Shown here: positions 6,281 to 13,527 of the stretch, piece after piece
Layout of the letters: each line of letters opens with the position of its first letter
Position numbering within the stretch: the first letter of the stretch is position 1
NCBI GenBank assembly: GCA_036566745.1
Contig: DATCVR010000348.1
Coordinates: forward strand, 1-14,079
From: DATCVR01 sp036566745
GTDB lineage: Bacteria > Actinomycetota > Actinomycetes > Jiangellales > Jiangellaceae
Length of the DNA: 14,079 nucleotides
Direction of reading: 5' to 3'
The notes under the pieces: generated by a model
Seen by the model: the letters and a program-made list of their open reading frames with translations, nothing else
Database searches by the model: none
Told to the model about the DNA's origin: nothing
Made by a program: the position numbers and the translations under genes

Positions 6281-8438
6281 TGAAGCCGAACGCCGCCGAG
6301 CACCGGATCTCGAACCCCGAGCCGGTGCTGGTGTGGTATCGCCATTGGACCGCGCCGTCGGACCCGCACCGCCCCAGGTAGCCGATGTCGGCACGGCCGT
6401 CGCCGTTGCGATCGCCCACGCGCATCCCGAAATGCTCGGTGACACCCGTGCCCACGAAGTACCCCCGCCCGCCCCAGTCGTTCGCGCTGAAGCCGTCGTC
6501 GGTGCTGAGCTGGACCCGGAAGCACGGCTTGGTCTTGGCCTCGCACACGCCGCGGTAGGCGAGGTCGTCGCGGCCGTCGCCGTCGTAGTCGCCCACGAGG
6601 ATGCCGAAGTCGGAGTCGTCGACGTCGCTCCACCGGGCGCCGTCGCCCGCGAACCGCACCTCGAACCGGTCGCCGTCGCTGACCAGCTGGCGCCAGCACG
6701 CCTCGGCCTCGCGGCAGTTGCCCCGGAACACGAGGTCGTCGCGGCCGTCGCCGTTGAAGTCGCCGACGTGGAAGCCGAATCGTTCGGTCTCGTCGCTGGG
6801 ATAGACGTGATAACCCCAGTTGACCGGCTCGGCGAAGCCGTTGCCGATGCTCAGGTGGGTGCGCCAGCAGGGCTCGCGCTGCCCGCAATAGCCGGCGTAG
6901 GTGAGGTCGTCGCGACCGTCGCCGTCGAAGTCACCTACCTGCACGCCGTAGGAGTCGGTGCGCGGCGAGGTGTAGGCCCCGCCGCCCCAGTCGGCGTTGA
7001 CGAAGCCGTCGCCGCTGCTCAGGTGCGCCCGCCAGCGTGACTCGCCGTCGTCGTCGCGCACCTCCTGGACGAAGTCGGCGATGCCGTCGCCGTTGAAGTC
7101 GCCGCGATGGACCCCGGCCAGGGGCCGGTTCCAGGACGGCGGGACACCGCACCGGGCGGTCTTGACGCCGGTGGTCCGGAAGTCGAGCTGCGCGTTGGCG
7201 TTGTCCTCGGCGCAGAACGCCGGGCCGTGGCCCTTGACGAGGGTGATCGAACCGCCGTCGCTGAAGGTGTTGCCCTTGATGTACACGTCGGACTCGTAGG
7301 AGCCGTCGCCGTCGCCGACGAAGTTGCGCCAGTAGTTGATGCCGCAGTACGTCACGCACGACGAGGACGAGCCGGCCAGGTTGATCGTGTTGTCGCTGAT
7401 GAAGATCCGGTTGAGGTGGTGCGGCATCGTCGGGCTGTCGTAGACGTAGGTGAGGATGCCCGAGCTCTGGAGCTGGTTGCGCAGGACGAAGGTGTCCTCC
7501 TGGTTGCGCAGCTTCATCGCGCCACCCGCCGAGCTGGCGTCCCAGCCGTCGGCGCGGTTCCCCACGACGAACAGCGCCTGCGTGCCCCAGGCGTACAGGC
7601 CGTGGTCCTGGCAGTTGGCGCAGTTGCCGAGCTGTGCGGCGTTGGGGGTGCGCCGCCAGACGTTGCCGTCGACCACTGTCTCGCGGCTGCCGGTGCTCGT
7701 GCTGAGCTCGTGGCCGGCCACCGTGATCGCGTTGCGGAAGAAGCCGTTGGGGGTGCCGGCCTCGAGGTTCGGGGTGGTGCCGAAGTACGAGTCCTTGACC
7801 ACCGTGAAGCGGGTCTTGTCGGCCGTGACGCCACGGCCGCCGTGGTTGCGGTCGCGGAGGAACTGGCAGCCGTCGATGGTCACGCCGTCGGTGTAGACCA
7901 AGGCGATGTAGGCGTCCATCCACTGCGCCGACACCGCGCCGTTGCGGAAGACGCAGTCGGTGAGGGTGATGTCGGTGAAGGACTCGTAGGTGTCGTCGCC
8001 GCTGAACCGCAGCCGGACGTTGTCGAACTCGATCCCGCGGAGCGTGATGTCGTGGACCGGCGTGGTGGCGTCATGCACGATCATCAGCCCGGCGGGGTCG
8101 CTGCTGCGCAGGATCGTCGGGTCGCCGTCGGAGCCCACGTAGTTGACCTCGGAGGCGAACCGGATCGGCCGGTCGAGCTGGTACACCCCGGGCTCGAAGC
8201 GCACCGTGGCCCCGCGGCCGGCCGCCTCGATGGCCGCCTGGATCGCCTCGGTGTCGGTGCGTGCCGTGGTGCGGTAGTCGGACACCTCGACGATCCGGAC
8301 GGGTGGCCTCGACGTCGCCTTGACCGCTCGCGCGGCCTCTCCGCTCGACGCGGAGGAGACCAGGACGGCGGCGACGACGAGGACGACACCGAGGCCGATC
8401 AGGGCTAGACGTCGCAATCTCGGCTCCATGGTGCGCAT
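6273..8438 (-). CDS. exported right-handed beta-helix protein with five C-terminal FG-GAP/VCBS repeats
   Basis: From the ATG at 8438-8436 the product is 721 aa; an internal ATG at 8429 gives 718 aa. Residues 8-31 (RRLALIGLGVVLVVAAVLVSS) are a basic-hydrophobic signal or anchor. Residues about 60-90 (DTEAIQAAIEAAGRGATVRF, PGVYQL) match the start of pectate-lyase-superfamily beta-helices; strand/turn repeats (ITLRGIEFDNV, ITLTDCVFRNG, VTIDGCQFL, IFISDNTINL, VYIKGNTFSDG) continue to about 425. From about 440 five repeats of 56-59 residues each carry a GD(F/Y/R)xGDG Ca-binding loop, at 446-452, 502-508, 559-565, 616-622 and 675-681, giving a beta-propeller-like tail. Repeats 2-4 each hold a close cysteine pair (518/524, 575/581, 632/639), suggesting disulfides outside the cell. 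The protein could be a polysaccharide lyase, hydrolase, epimerase or binding protein; the fold does not say which. It sits inside the glycan locus, convergent with the WecB gene and divergent from the acyltransferase gene. The open frame continues upstream to 10211, but only as an antisense shadow of the acyltransferase gene. Confidence 0.88.
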   Translation of the reverse strand: MRTMEPRLRRLALIGLGVVLVVAAVLVSSASSGEAARAVKATSRPPVRIVEVSDYRTTARTDTEAIQAAIEAAGRGATVRFEPGVYQLDRPIRFASEVNYVGSDGDPTILRSSDPAGLMIVHDATTPVHDITLRGIEFDNVRLRFSGDDTYESFTDITLTDCVFRNGAVSAQWMDAYIALVYTDGVTIDGCQFLRDRNHGGRGVTADKTRFTVVKDSYFGTTPNLEAGTPNGFFRNAITVAGHELSTSTGSRETVVDGNVWRRTPNAAQLGNCANCQDHGLYAWGTQALFVVGNRADGWDASSAGGAMKLRNQEDTFVLRNQLQSSGILTYVYDSPTMPHHLNRIFISDNTINLAGSSSSCVTYCGINYWRNFVGDGDGSYESDVYIKGNTFSDGGSITLVKGHGPAFCAEDNANAQLDFRTTGVKTARCGVPPSWNRPLAGVHRGDFNGDGIADFVQEVRDDDGESRWRAHLSSGDGFVNADWGGGAYTSPRTDSYGVQVGDFDGDGRDDLTYAGYCGQREPCWRTHLSIGNGFAEPVNWGYHVYPSDETERFGFHVGDFNGDGRDDLVFRGNCREAEACWRQLVSDGDRFEVRFAGDGARWSDVDDSDFGILVGDYDGDGRDDLAYRGVCEAKTKPCFRVQLSTDDGFSANDWGGRGYFVGTGVTEHFGMRVGDRNGDGRADIGYLGRCGSDGAVQWRYHTSTGSGFEIRCSAAFGFSG

Positions 8439-8457
8439 CCCGGCACAAGGTGGGACG

Positions 8458-8463
8458 AGATTA
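8458..8463 (-). promoter_or_regulatory. putative -10 hexamer TAATCT of the beta-helix gene
   Basis: On the minus strand TAATCT ends 19 nt before the ATG at 8438, in one of the few AT-richer spots of the 126-bp divergent gap 8439-8564. A transcript starting about 7 nt downstream would have a leader of roughly 12 nt. No clear -35 element or ribosome-binding site was recognised. The same gap must hold the plus-strand promoter of the acyltransferase gene; the best guess there is CACACT near 8510-8515, which is weak. It also contains a 10-bp palindrome, CTCGATCGAG, at 8485-8494. Confidence 0.4.
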
Positions 8464-8564
8464 GCAGGAGCCGGAAACCACCGACTCGATCGAGGGAGGC
8501 ATGTCGGGCACACTACTGGCGCGGAGCACATGTGAGACGAGACCTCGAGGGATGAAGCTCGACG

Positions 8565-10682
8565 ATGACGACGGTAGGCGCGGCCCCTGTGTCGACGGAA
8601 GTCGCGGAGCGGCCACCACCCTCGGGAACCGTTCGCGGCGGAGGCTTTCGTGCCGACATCCAGGGCCTGCGGGCCGTGGCCGTCCTGCTCGTGCTGGGCT
8701 ACCACGCCGGGCTGCCGTTCCTGCCCGGGGGATTCGTCGGGGTCGACGTGTTCTTCGTCATCTCCGGCTTCCTCATCACCGGGCTGATCCTGCGTGAGGT
8801 CGACCGCACCGGCCGGCTGAGCCTGGGGAGGTTCTGGGCGCGGCGCGCACGGCGACTGCTGCCGGCCACCGCCGTGGTGCTGGCCGCCGTGGCCGCCCTC
8901 ACGCTCGCCTTCCTGCCGGTCACCCGCTGGCCGTCGATCGGCTGGGACCTGCTGACGAGCTCGCTGTACGTGGTCAACTGGCGGCTGGCCGAGGAGTCGG
9001 TCGACTACCTCGCCGCCGACGCCGCGCCGAGCCCGGTCCAGCACTTCTGGTCGCTCGCCGTCGAAGAGCAGTTCTACGTGATCTGGCCGGTGCTCATCCT
9101 GGTGCTGGTGTGGCTGCACCGCCGCAGTGGCTGGTCGCTGCGGCGCACCCTGACCGGCGGCATCATGCTCCTCGCCGTGCCGTCGTTCGTCTGGGGCGTC
9201 CACCTCGCCGCCGCCGACCCGGGCCGGTCCTACTTCGTCTCGACCACCCGGGTGTGGGAGCTGGCGGTCGGCGCCCTGCTCGCCCTCGTGGGCCACCGGA
9301 TGGCCCGGCTGCCGGTGGTGGCCGCGCACCTGATCGGCTGGATCGGCGCGGCGGCCATCGTCGTGGCCGCGCTGCGCTTCGACGCCGCCACGCCGTTCCC
9401 GGGATATGCGGCCCTCGCGCCGACCCTGGGGGCCGCCGCCGTGCTGGCCGCGGGCACGGCGTACTCCGGGCGCGGGGTCGGCCGGCTGCTGTCGGTGCCG
9501 CCGATGCGCGACATCGGGACGTTGTCGTACTCCCTGTACCTCTGGCACTGGCCCCTGCTCGTCGCGGCGACCGCGGCGTGGGGGCGCGAGGACGGCACGC
9601 TGTGGACGCCGGTGGGCGTGATGGTCGTCGGCGCCTCGGTGGTGCCCGCCTGGCTCACGTACCGAGTGGTCGAGGCACCGCTGCACCACGCCAGGATGTT
9701 CGCCCGGTTCCCCTGGCGCGCCGCGGTGCTCGGCGTCGTGTGCACCGCGGTGGGGGCCGCGGCAGCCGTGGTGGTGTACGCCTCGGTGCCCGCTGCCGAC
9801 ACCGCCAGCCCGGCCGAGGCACCAGGGGCGGCCGTGCTCGGCGACGACCCGGCCTCCGACCCCGACGCCGAGCCGGTCGACTCGGTCGAGGTCATGGTGC
9901 CCGACGTGCTCTCGGCCGGCGACGACGAACCCACCCTCGACGGCGAGAACTGCATCCTGGACACGTTCGAGGACACCCTGCACGTCTGCGAGTACGGTCC
10001 GGCCGATGCCGAGGTGACCGTCGCGGTCGTCGGCGACTCGAAGATGGACCAGTGGATCCCGGCCATCGAGAAGATCGCCGACGAACGCGGCTGGCGGCTG
10101 CTCACCTACCTCAAGGACGCCTGCCCGCTGGCGCAGGTCGACATCGCCCGTGACGGCGGGGTGTACGAGTCGTGCGGCGGGTACAACGCCGAGCGTCTCG
10201 CCGCCCTGCACGACGACCCGTCGATCGACTACGTCGTCACCTCTCAGCGCACCTGGTACGCCTTCGACGACGGAGCGTCACTGCCGGAGCGCACCACCAT
10301 GCTGGTCGACGATCTCCGCGACACCTGGGCCCAGCTAGAGGACTCCGGCAAGGACGTGATCGTCCTGCGCGACAACCCCAGCCCCACCCTCGACGTCCGC
10401 GAATGCGTGGCCACCGACGACGACCACCTGTCGGCGTGCGCGTTCTCGCGCGCCGACGGCGAGGCCGACAGCGGGGGCGTGGCCCAGCTCCTGGCCGTCG
10501 AGCAGTCGCCCGAGGTCGACCTGGTCGATCTGAACGATTACATCTGCCCGGGCGAGCAGTGCCCGGCGGTCATCGGCAACGTCCTGCTGTACCGCCAGGG
10601 CACCCACCTGACGACGGCGTACGTCGAGTCGTTGACGCCACGCCTCGACGAGGCGCTCGCGCGGGCCATGGTCGCCCCGTAG
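8565..10682 (+). CDS. membrane O-acyltransferase (acyltransferase family 3) with C-terminal SGNH domain
   Basis: The 705-aa product has the two-part OafA/OatA design. The integral-membrane acyltransferase-3 part shows RADIQGLRAVAVLLVLGYHAG (29-49) with the conserved His47, FVGVDVFFVISGFLITGLI (57-75), FWARRARRLLPA (90-101), VQHFWSLAVEEQFYVIWPV (158-176) and SYSLYLWHWPLL (321-332), with about ten hydrophobic segments up to about 407. After an acidic Ala/Pro linker (408-455) comes an SGNH-like domain: AVVGDSKMDQWIPA (487-500) holds nucleophile Ser492, and RQGTHLTTAY (677-686) holds His681. Such proteins move acyl groups, often acetyl, across the membrane onto polysaccharide or peptidoglycan. 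Here the expected DxxH reads QxxH (Gln678). The ATG at 8565 follows GAGGG at 8547-8551 with a long, 13-nt spacing; the ATG at 8552 is out of frame. The gene is divergent from the beta-helix gene and lies 59 nt upstream of the double glycosyltransferase gene, so it likely modifies the glycan made here. Confidence 0.93.
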   Translation: MTTVGAAPVSTEVAERPPPSGTVRGGGFRADIQGLRAVAVLLVLGYHAGLPFLPGGFVGVDVFFVISGFLITGLILREVDRTGRLSLGRFWARRARRLLPATAVVLAAVAALTLAFLPVTRWPSIGWDLLTSSLYVVNWRLAEESVDYLAADAAPSPVQHFWSLAVEEQFYVIWPVLILVLVWLHRRSGWSLRRTLTGGIMLLAVPSFVWGVHLAAADPGRSYFVSTTRVWELAVGALLALVGHRMARLPVVAAHLIGWIGAAAIVVAALRFDAATPFPGYAALAPTLGAAAVLAAGTAYSGRGVGRLLSVPPMRDIGTLSYSLYLWHWPLLVAATAAWGREDGTLWTPVGVMVVGASVVPAWLTYRVVEAPLHHARMFARFPWRAAVLGVVCTAVGAAAAVVVYASVPAADTASPAEAPGAAVLGDDPASDPDAEPVDSVEVMVPDVLSAGDDEPTLDGENCILDTFEDTLHVCEYGPADAEVTVAVVGDSKMDQWIPAIEKIADERGWRLLTYLKDACPLAQVDIARDGGVYESCGGYNAERLAALHDDPSIDYVVTSQRTWYAFDDGASLPERTTMLVDDLRDTWAQLEDSGKDVIVLRDNPSPTLDVRECVATDDDHLSACAFSRADGEADSGGVAQLLAVEQSPEVDLVDLNDYICPGEQCPAVIGNVLLYRQGTHLTTAYVESLTPRLDEALARAMVAP

Positions 10683-10694
10683 GTCGCGCTCGCC

Positions 10695-10700
10695 TACACT
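10695..10700 (+). promoter_or_regulatory. putative -10 hexamer TACACT before the double glycosyltransferase gene
   Basis: TACACT sits in the 59-nt gap after the acyltransferase stop, 41 nt before the GTG start. Transcription starting about 7 nt downstream would give a leader of about 35 nt containing GAGG at 10733-10736, spaced 5 nt from the GTG. It may be an internal promoter, and read-through from the acyltransferase gene is equally possible. No good -35 box was seen. Confidence 0.35.
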
Positions 10701-10741
10701 GTCGCACCGGCGTAGCGGGGAAAGACGATCATGAGGCACGG

Positions 10742-12922
10742 GTGAACACCATCGACGCGTACGACATCATCATGATGTCCGACCTGCGCCTTCCGGGCGG
10801 CACGACGGCGAGCATGGCCGAGGAGATCCGGGCCCAGGCTGCCACGGGCTATCGGACGGCACTGGTCCACGTCAACAGCAAGCTGGTCGGCAAGGACCTC
10901 GGCGTCAGCGCCCACCTGCGCCGCTGCATCGACGAGGGACTGGCCGAGCTGGTCCTGCCCGGTCGGCGGGTGCGGGCGCCGCTCGCGGTGCTCCGGCACC
11001 CCACGGTGTTCGAGCCGGCCACGAGCCCCGACGTCGACGTCGTCGTCGACGCGGTGGCGATGATCGCCAACAACACCGCGGCCGACGCCGGCGGGGTCAG
11101 CCACTACGACCCGGTCCAGGTCAACGACGCCGTCACCGCCGTCCTCGGGGTCAAGCCCACGTGGTACCCGATCGGCCCGGCAGTGCGCGAGTCGTTGCGG
11201 CCCAGCGCGGCCTCGCTCCAGCTCGCCGACGCCGACTGGCTCAACGTCATCGACCTCGACGAGTGGACGGTCGACCGGGCGCGCGGCGTGCGGGCCCGCC
11301 CGGTCATCGGACGGCACAGCAGGCCGCAGCCGGCCAAGTGGCCCGAGCACGCCGCCGACCTGCGGGCCGCCTACCCGGACACCGACGAGTTCGACGTCCG
11401 GATCCTCGGCGGCGCCGACCCGGTGCGGCGCACCCTCGGGTCGATCCCGGGCCGCTGGATCGTCGAGCCGTTCGGCGCCCGAGACCCCCGCGACTTCGTC
11501 GCCGACCTCGACTTCTTCGTCTACTTCCACCGCTCCGACCTGGTTGAGGCGTACGGCCGGACGATCATGGAGGCACTGGCCGGCGGCGCCGTGGCGATCC
11601 TGCCCGCGCACTTCCGCGAGTCCTTCGGCGACGCCGCGATCTACGCCGAGCCGGCACAGGTCCGCGGCATCGTGCGTCGGCTCGCCGCCGATCCTGCCGC
11701 GTACGCCGAGCAGTCCCGGCGAGGTGTCGAATTCGTCGCCCGCACCCACGGCTACGAGGTCCACGCCGCCCGGCTCGAGCAGCTGATCGGCTCCGCCGCC
11801 GGGCCGGAGCTGCCGGTGCGCTCGCGCCGACGGGTCCGTGACCGCGCGAGGGTCTTGTTCGTCAGCAGCAACGGCGCCGGGATGGGCCACCTCACCCGGC
11901 TGCTCGCCATGGCCAGCCGGTCGAGCGAGCAGGTCGAGCCGATGTTCTTCTCGCTCTCACAGGCGGTGCCGGTGGTCGCCACCTACGGCTACCCGTGGGA
12001 GTACTGCCCGTCGCGCGGCGACCTCGGCATCGCCACGAACGAGTGGAACGGCATGTTCGCCGGGCGCTTCCGCGAGGTCGTGCGGACGTTCCGGCCCGAC
12101 GCCCTGGTCTTCGACGGCACCTGGCCCTACCGCGGCCTGATCGAGGCCCGCGCCGATTTTCCCCAGCTGCTGTACGTGTGGTCGCGCCGCGGGATGTGGC
12201 GGGCCGAGACGGAGAGCTCCCAGCTCCGCCATGCGGCGACCTTCGACCTCGTCGTCGAGCCCGGCGAGTTCGCCGCGGCGTACGACCGTGGGCCCACCGC
12301 GGGGCGCGACGACGCCACCCGGGTGGGTCCGATCACGCTGGTCGAGCCGGACCAGCTGCTCGACCGCGAGGCCGCCCGGGCCGAGCTCGGCATCGAGGGC
12401 GACGCGCCGGCGCTGCTGGTCACCCTGGGGGCTGGCAACATCAACGACACCACTTCGGCGCTCGACGTGGTGGCCGACGCCGCGATCGCCCAGGGCTGGG
12501 ACGTGTACGCCACCAAGGCCCCGATCGCACGTGGTCGCGGCCCCGCCCGCACCGACGTCCGGACGCTGTCGGTGTATCCGCTCGCGCGCTACCTCCGCGC
12601 CTTCGACGGTGCCGTGGCGGCGGCCGGGTACAACAGCTACCACGAGATGATCATGGCCGCCGTGCCCACGGTCTTCGTCCCCAACCTCGAGACGATGACC
12701 GACGACCAGCTCGCCCGGGCCCGCTTCGCCGAGGAGGCGGGCGTGGGAATCTGCCTCAGCGACGTCACCCCGCCGGCCGCCGCCGACGCGATCGGTCGGT
12801 TGTCCGAGGAGGCCGTCCGCGCTGCCATGCACGCCCGCGCCGCCGACTACCCGGCCAACGGCGCTGGTCCGGCGATGACGGCCATCGAGGCTCTGCTACG
12901 CGAGCGTGGAGTGATCGCATGA
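10742..12922 (+). CDS. double glycosyltransferase: GT-B-like domain fused to a GT28/MurG-like domain
   Basis: GTG at 10742 gives 726 aa. It is supported by GAGG 5 nt upstream and because the first strand, YDIIMMSDLRLPGG (7-20), aligns with YDVVYVTDW at the start of the second domain of the protein encoded at 3188-678. Residues about 7-350 form a GT-B-like domain with RPVIGRHSRPQPAKWP (186-201), EFDVRILGGAD (216-226), DFFVYFHRSDLVEAYGRTIM (257-276), EALAGGAVAILP (277-288) and FGDAAIYAEP (295-304). After a basic linker (359-369, SRRRVRDRAR), residues about 370-726 form a second GT-B unit of the GT28/MurG type: VLFVSSNGAGMGHLTRLL (371-388), VFDGTWPYRGL (456-466), a glycine loop LLVTLGAGNI (558-567), and the donor-binding segment AAAGYNSYHEMIMAAVPTVF (626-645). 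Both halves appear catalytic, so one chain may add two sugars. No membrane segment is visible; it should work at the cytoplasmic face. The stop overlaps the next gene's start (ATGA). The open frame extends further upstream inside the acyltransferase gene but is an artefact there. Confidence 0.88.
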   Translation: MNTIDAYDIIMMSDLRLPGGTTASMAEEIRAQAATGYRTALVHVNSKLVGKDLGVSAHLRRCIDEGLAELVLPGRRVRAPLAVLRHPTVFEPATSPDVDVVVDAVAMIANNTAADAGGVSHYDPVQVNDAVTAVLGVKPTWYPIGPAVRESLRPSAASLQLADADWLNVIDLDEWTVDRARGVRARPVIGRHSRPQPAKWPEHAADLRAAYPDTDEFDVRILGGADPVRRTLGSIPGRWIVEPFGARDPRDFVADLDFFVYFHRSDLVEAYGRTIMEALAGGAVAILPAHFRESFGDAAIYAEPAQVRGIVRRLAADPAAYAEQSRRGVEFVARTHGYEVHAARLEQLIGSAAGPELPVRSRRRVRDRARVLFVSSNGAGMGHLTRLLAMASRSSEQVEPMFFSLSQAVPVVATYGYPWEYCPSRGDLGIATNEWNGMFAGRFREVVRTFRPDALVFDGTWPYRGLIEARADFPQLLYVWSRRGMWRAETESSQLRHAATFDLVVEPGEFAAAYDRGPTAGRDDATRVGPITLVEPDQLLDREAARAELGIEGDAPALLVTLGAGNINDTTSALDVVADAAIAQGWDVYATKAPIARGRGPARTDVRTLSVYPLARYLRAFDGAVAAAGYNSYHEMIMAAVPTVFVPNLETMTDDQLARARFAEEAGVGICLSDVTPPAAADAIGRLSEEAVRAAMHARAADYPANGAGPAMTAIEALLRERGVIA

Positions 12923-13527
12923 CCACCGTCCAGCCGGCCGCCCAGGCCTCGGGCCAGACGTCGGAGACCGAGCCGGCGGCGCCGCGGCCCTCGGGCGCCT
13001 ACTACCGGATTCGCACCGGCCTGATCCGAGCGGCGCGGCGGATCCCGGGGATGCGGGCCTTGGCGCGGGCGGTCCTGGCCGACGAGGTGGGCAACGCGCG
13101 GACCCGTCTGCTGCGCCGCGGAGGCTTCGACCAGCTCGACATCCCGCCCGGGCGGTTCTTCGCCGAGGGCCGGGGGCGCAACCTGCCCACCATCGCCCTC
13201 GTGTGCACCGGCATGGCGGCGGGCGACGCCGAACGGGTGGCCGCCGCCGTGGAGCAGGCGCAGTACCTCACCGGCTCGTTCCGGCCGCTCTTCGTCGTCG
13301 ACTCGGCCGAGCTGAGCGCGTTCCGGTCGCGGGGCCACGCCGTCGAGCACCTCATGAGCGAGGACGACTTCCACGGCGTCGAGCCCAGCGGGTCCTATCC
13401 GGAGTACCTGACGGCGCGGATGACCTCGATCAGCCGCTCCTACGGCGTGTCCGGGACGGTGCCGCTGCAGCCCGACGCCCTGCCCGATCCGGTCATGCTC
13501 CGGATGATCGGGTTCATCGCGCGCTGA
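12919..13527 (+). CDS. 202-aa protein of unknown function, coupled to the double glycosyltransferase
   Basis: I do not recognise a named family. The ATG at 12919 overlaps the upstream TGA by 4 nt (ATGA) and has GGAG at 12908-12911, 7 nt upstream, so translational coupling is likely. Residues 1-26 are a Pro/Ala/Thr/Ser-rich disordered start. Residues 28-70 are basic and helical (RIRTGLIRAARRIPGMRALARA, then RTRLLRRGG) and could be amphipathic. From about 90 the pattern is alpha/beta: NLPTIALVCTGMAAG, a helix with VAAAVEQAQYL, then FRPLFVVDSAELSAFRSRG and VEHLMSEDDFHG, ending PEYLTARMTSISRSYG. Strands of the kind IALVCTG and PLFVVDS suggest a half Rossmann unit, as in the N-terminal half of some glycosyltransferases, but no catalytic motif is visible. 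No signal peptide or transmembrane segment. By position it probably assists the partner glycosyltransferase. Its stop lies in a tandem duplication shared with the convergent gene. Confidence 0.8.
   Translation: MTTVQPAAQASGQTSETEPAAPRPSGAYYRIRTGLIRAARRIPGMRALARAVLADEVGNARTRLLRRGGFDQLDIPPGRFFAEGRGRNLPTIALVCTGMAAGDAERVAAAVEQAQYLTGSFRPLFVVDSAELSAFRSRGHAVEHLMSEDDFHGVEPSGSYPEYLTARMTSISRSYGVSGTVPLQPDALPDPVMLRMIGFIAR

Noticed and set aside
4885..6888. 667-codon minus-strand frame across the epimerase gene
   Set aside because: It is antisense to the well-supported epimerase gene and crosses two other genes and a promoter region; no motif is present.
8485..8534. Short palindromes CTCGATCGAG and CACATGTG in the divergent gap
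   Set aside because: They are 8-10 bp long, not related to each other and expected by chance in this base composition. They are mentioned only in the promoter-region entry.
8439..10211. Upstream extension of the beta-helix frame on the minus strand
   Set aside because: The extension is antisense to the acyltransferase gene and encodes low-complexity His/Gly/Arg-rich sequence. The signal-anchor segment right after the ATG at 8438 marks the real start.
10172..10741. Upstream extension of the double-glycosyltransferase frame
   Set aside because: It overlaps the acyltransferase SGNH domain in another frame and is Arg-rich nonsense. The GTG at 10742 has a ribosome-binding site and starts exactly at the first beta-strand.
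11030..11055. GTC/GAC triplet-rich run
   Set aside because: It simply encodes a Val/Asp strand (DVDVVVDAV) in the GT-B-like domain and does not look like an independent repeat.
11995..12918. Upstream part of the frame that contains the 202-aa gene
   Set aside because: It is an out-of-frame reading of the GT28-like domain, dominated by Arg, Gly and Pro. Only the part from the ATG at 12919 looks like protein.
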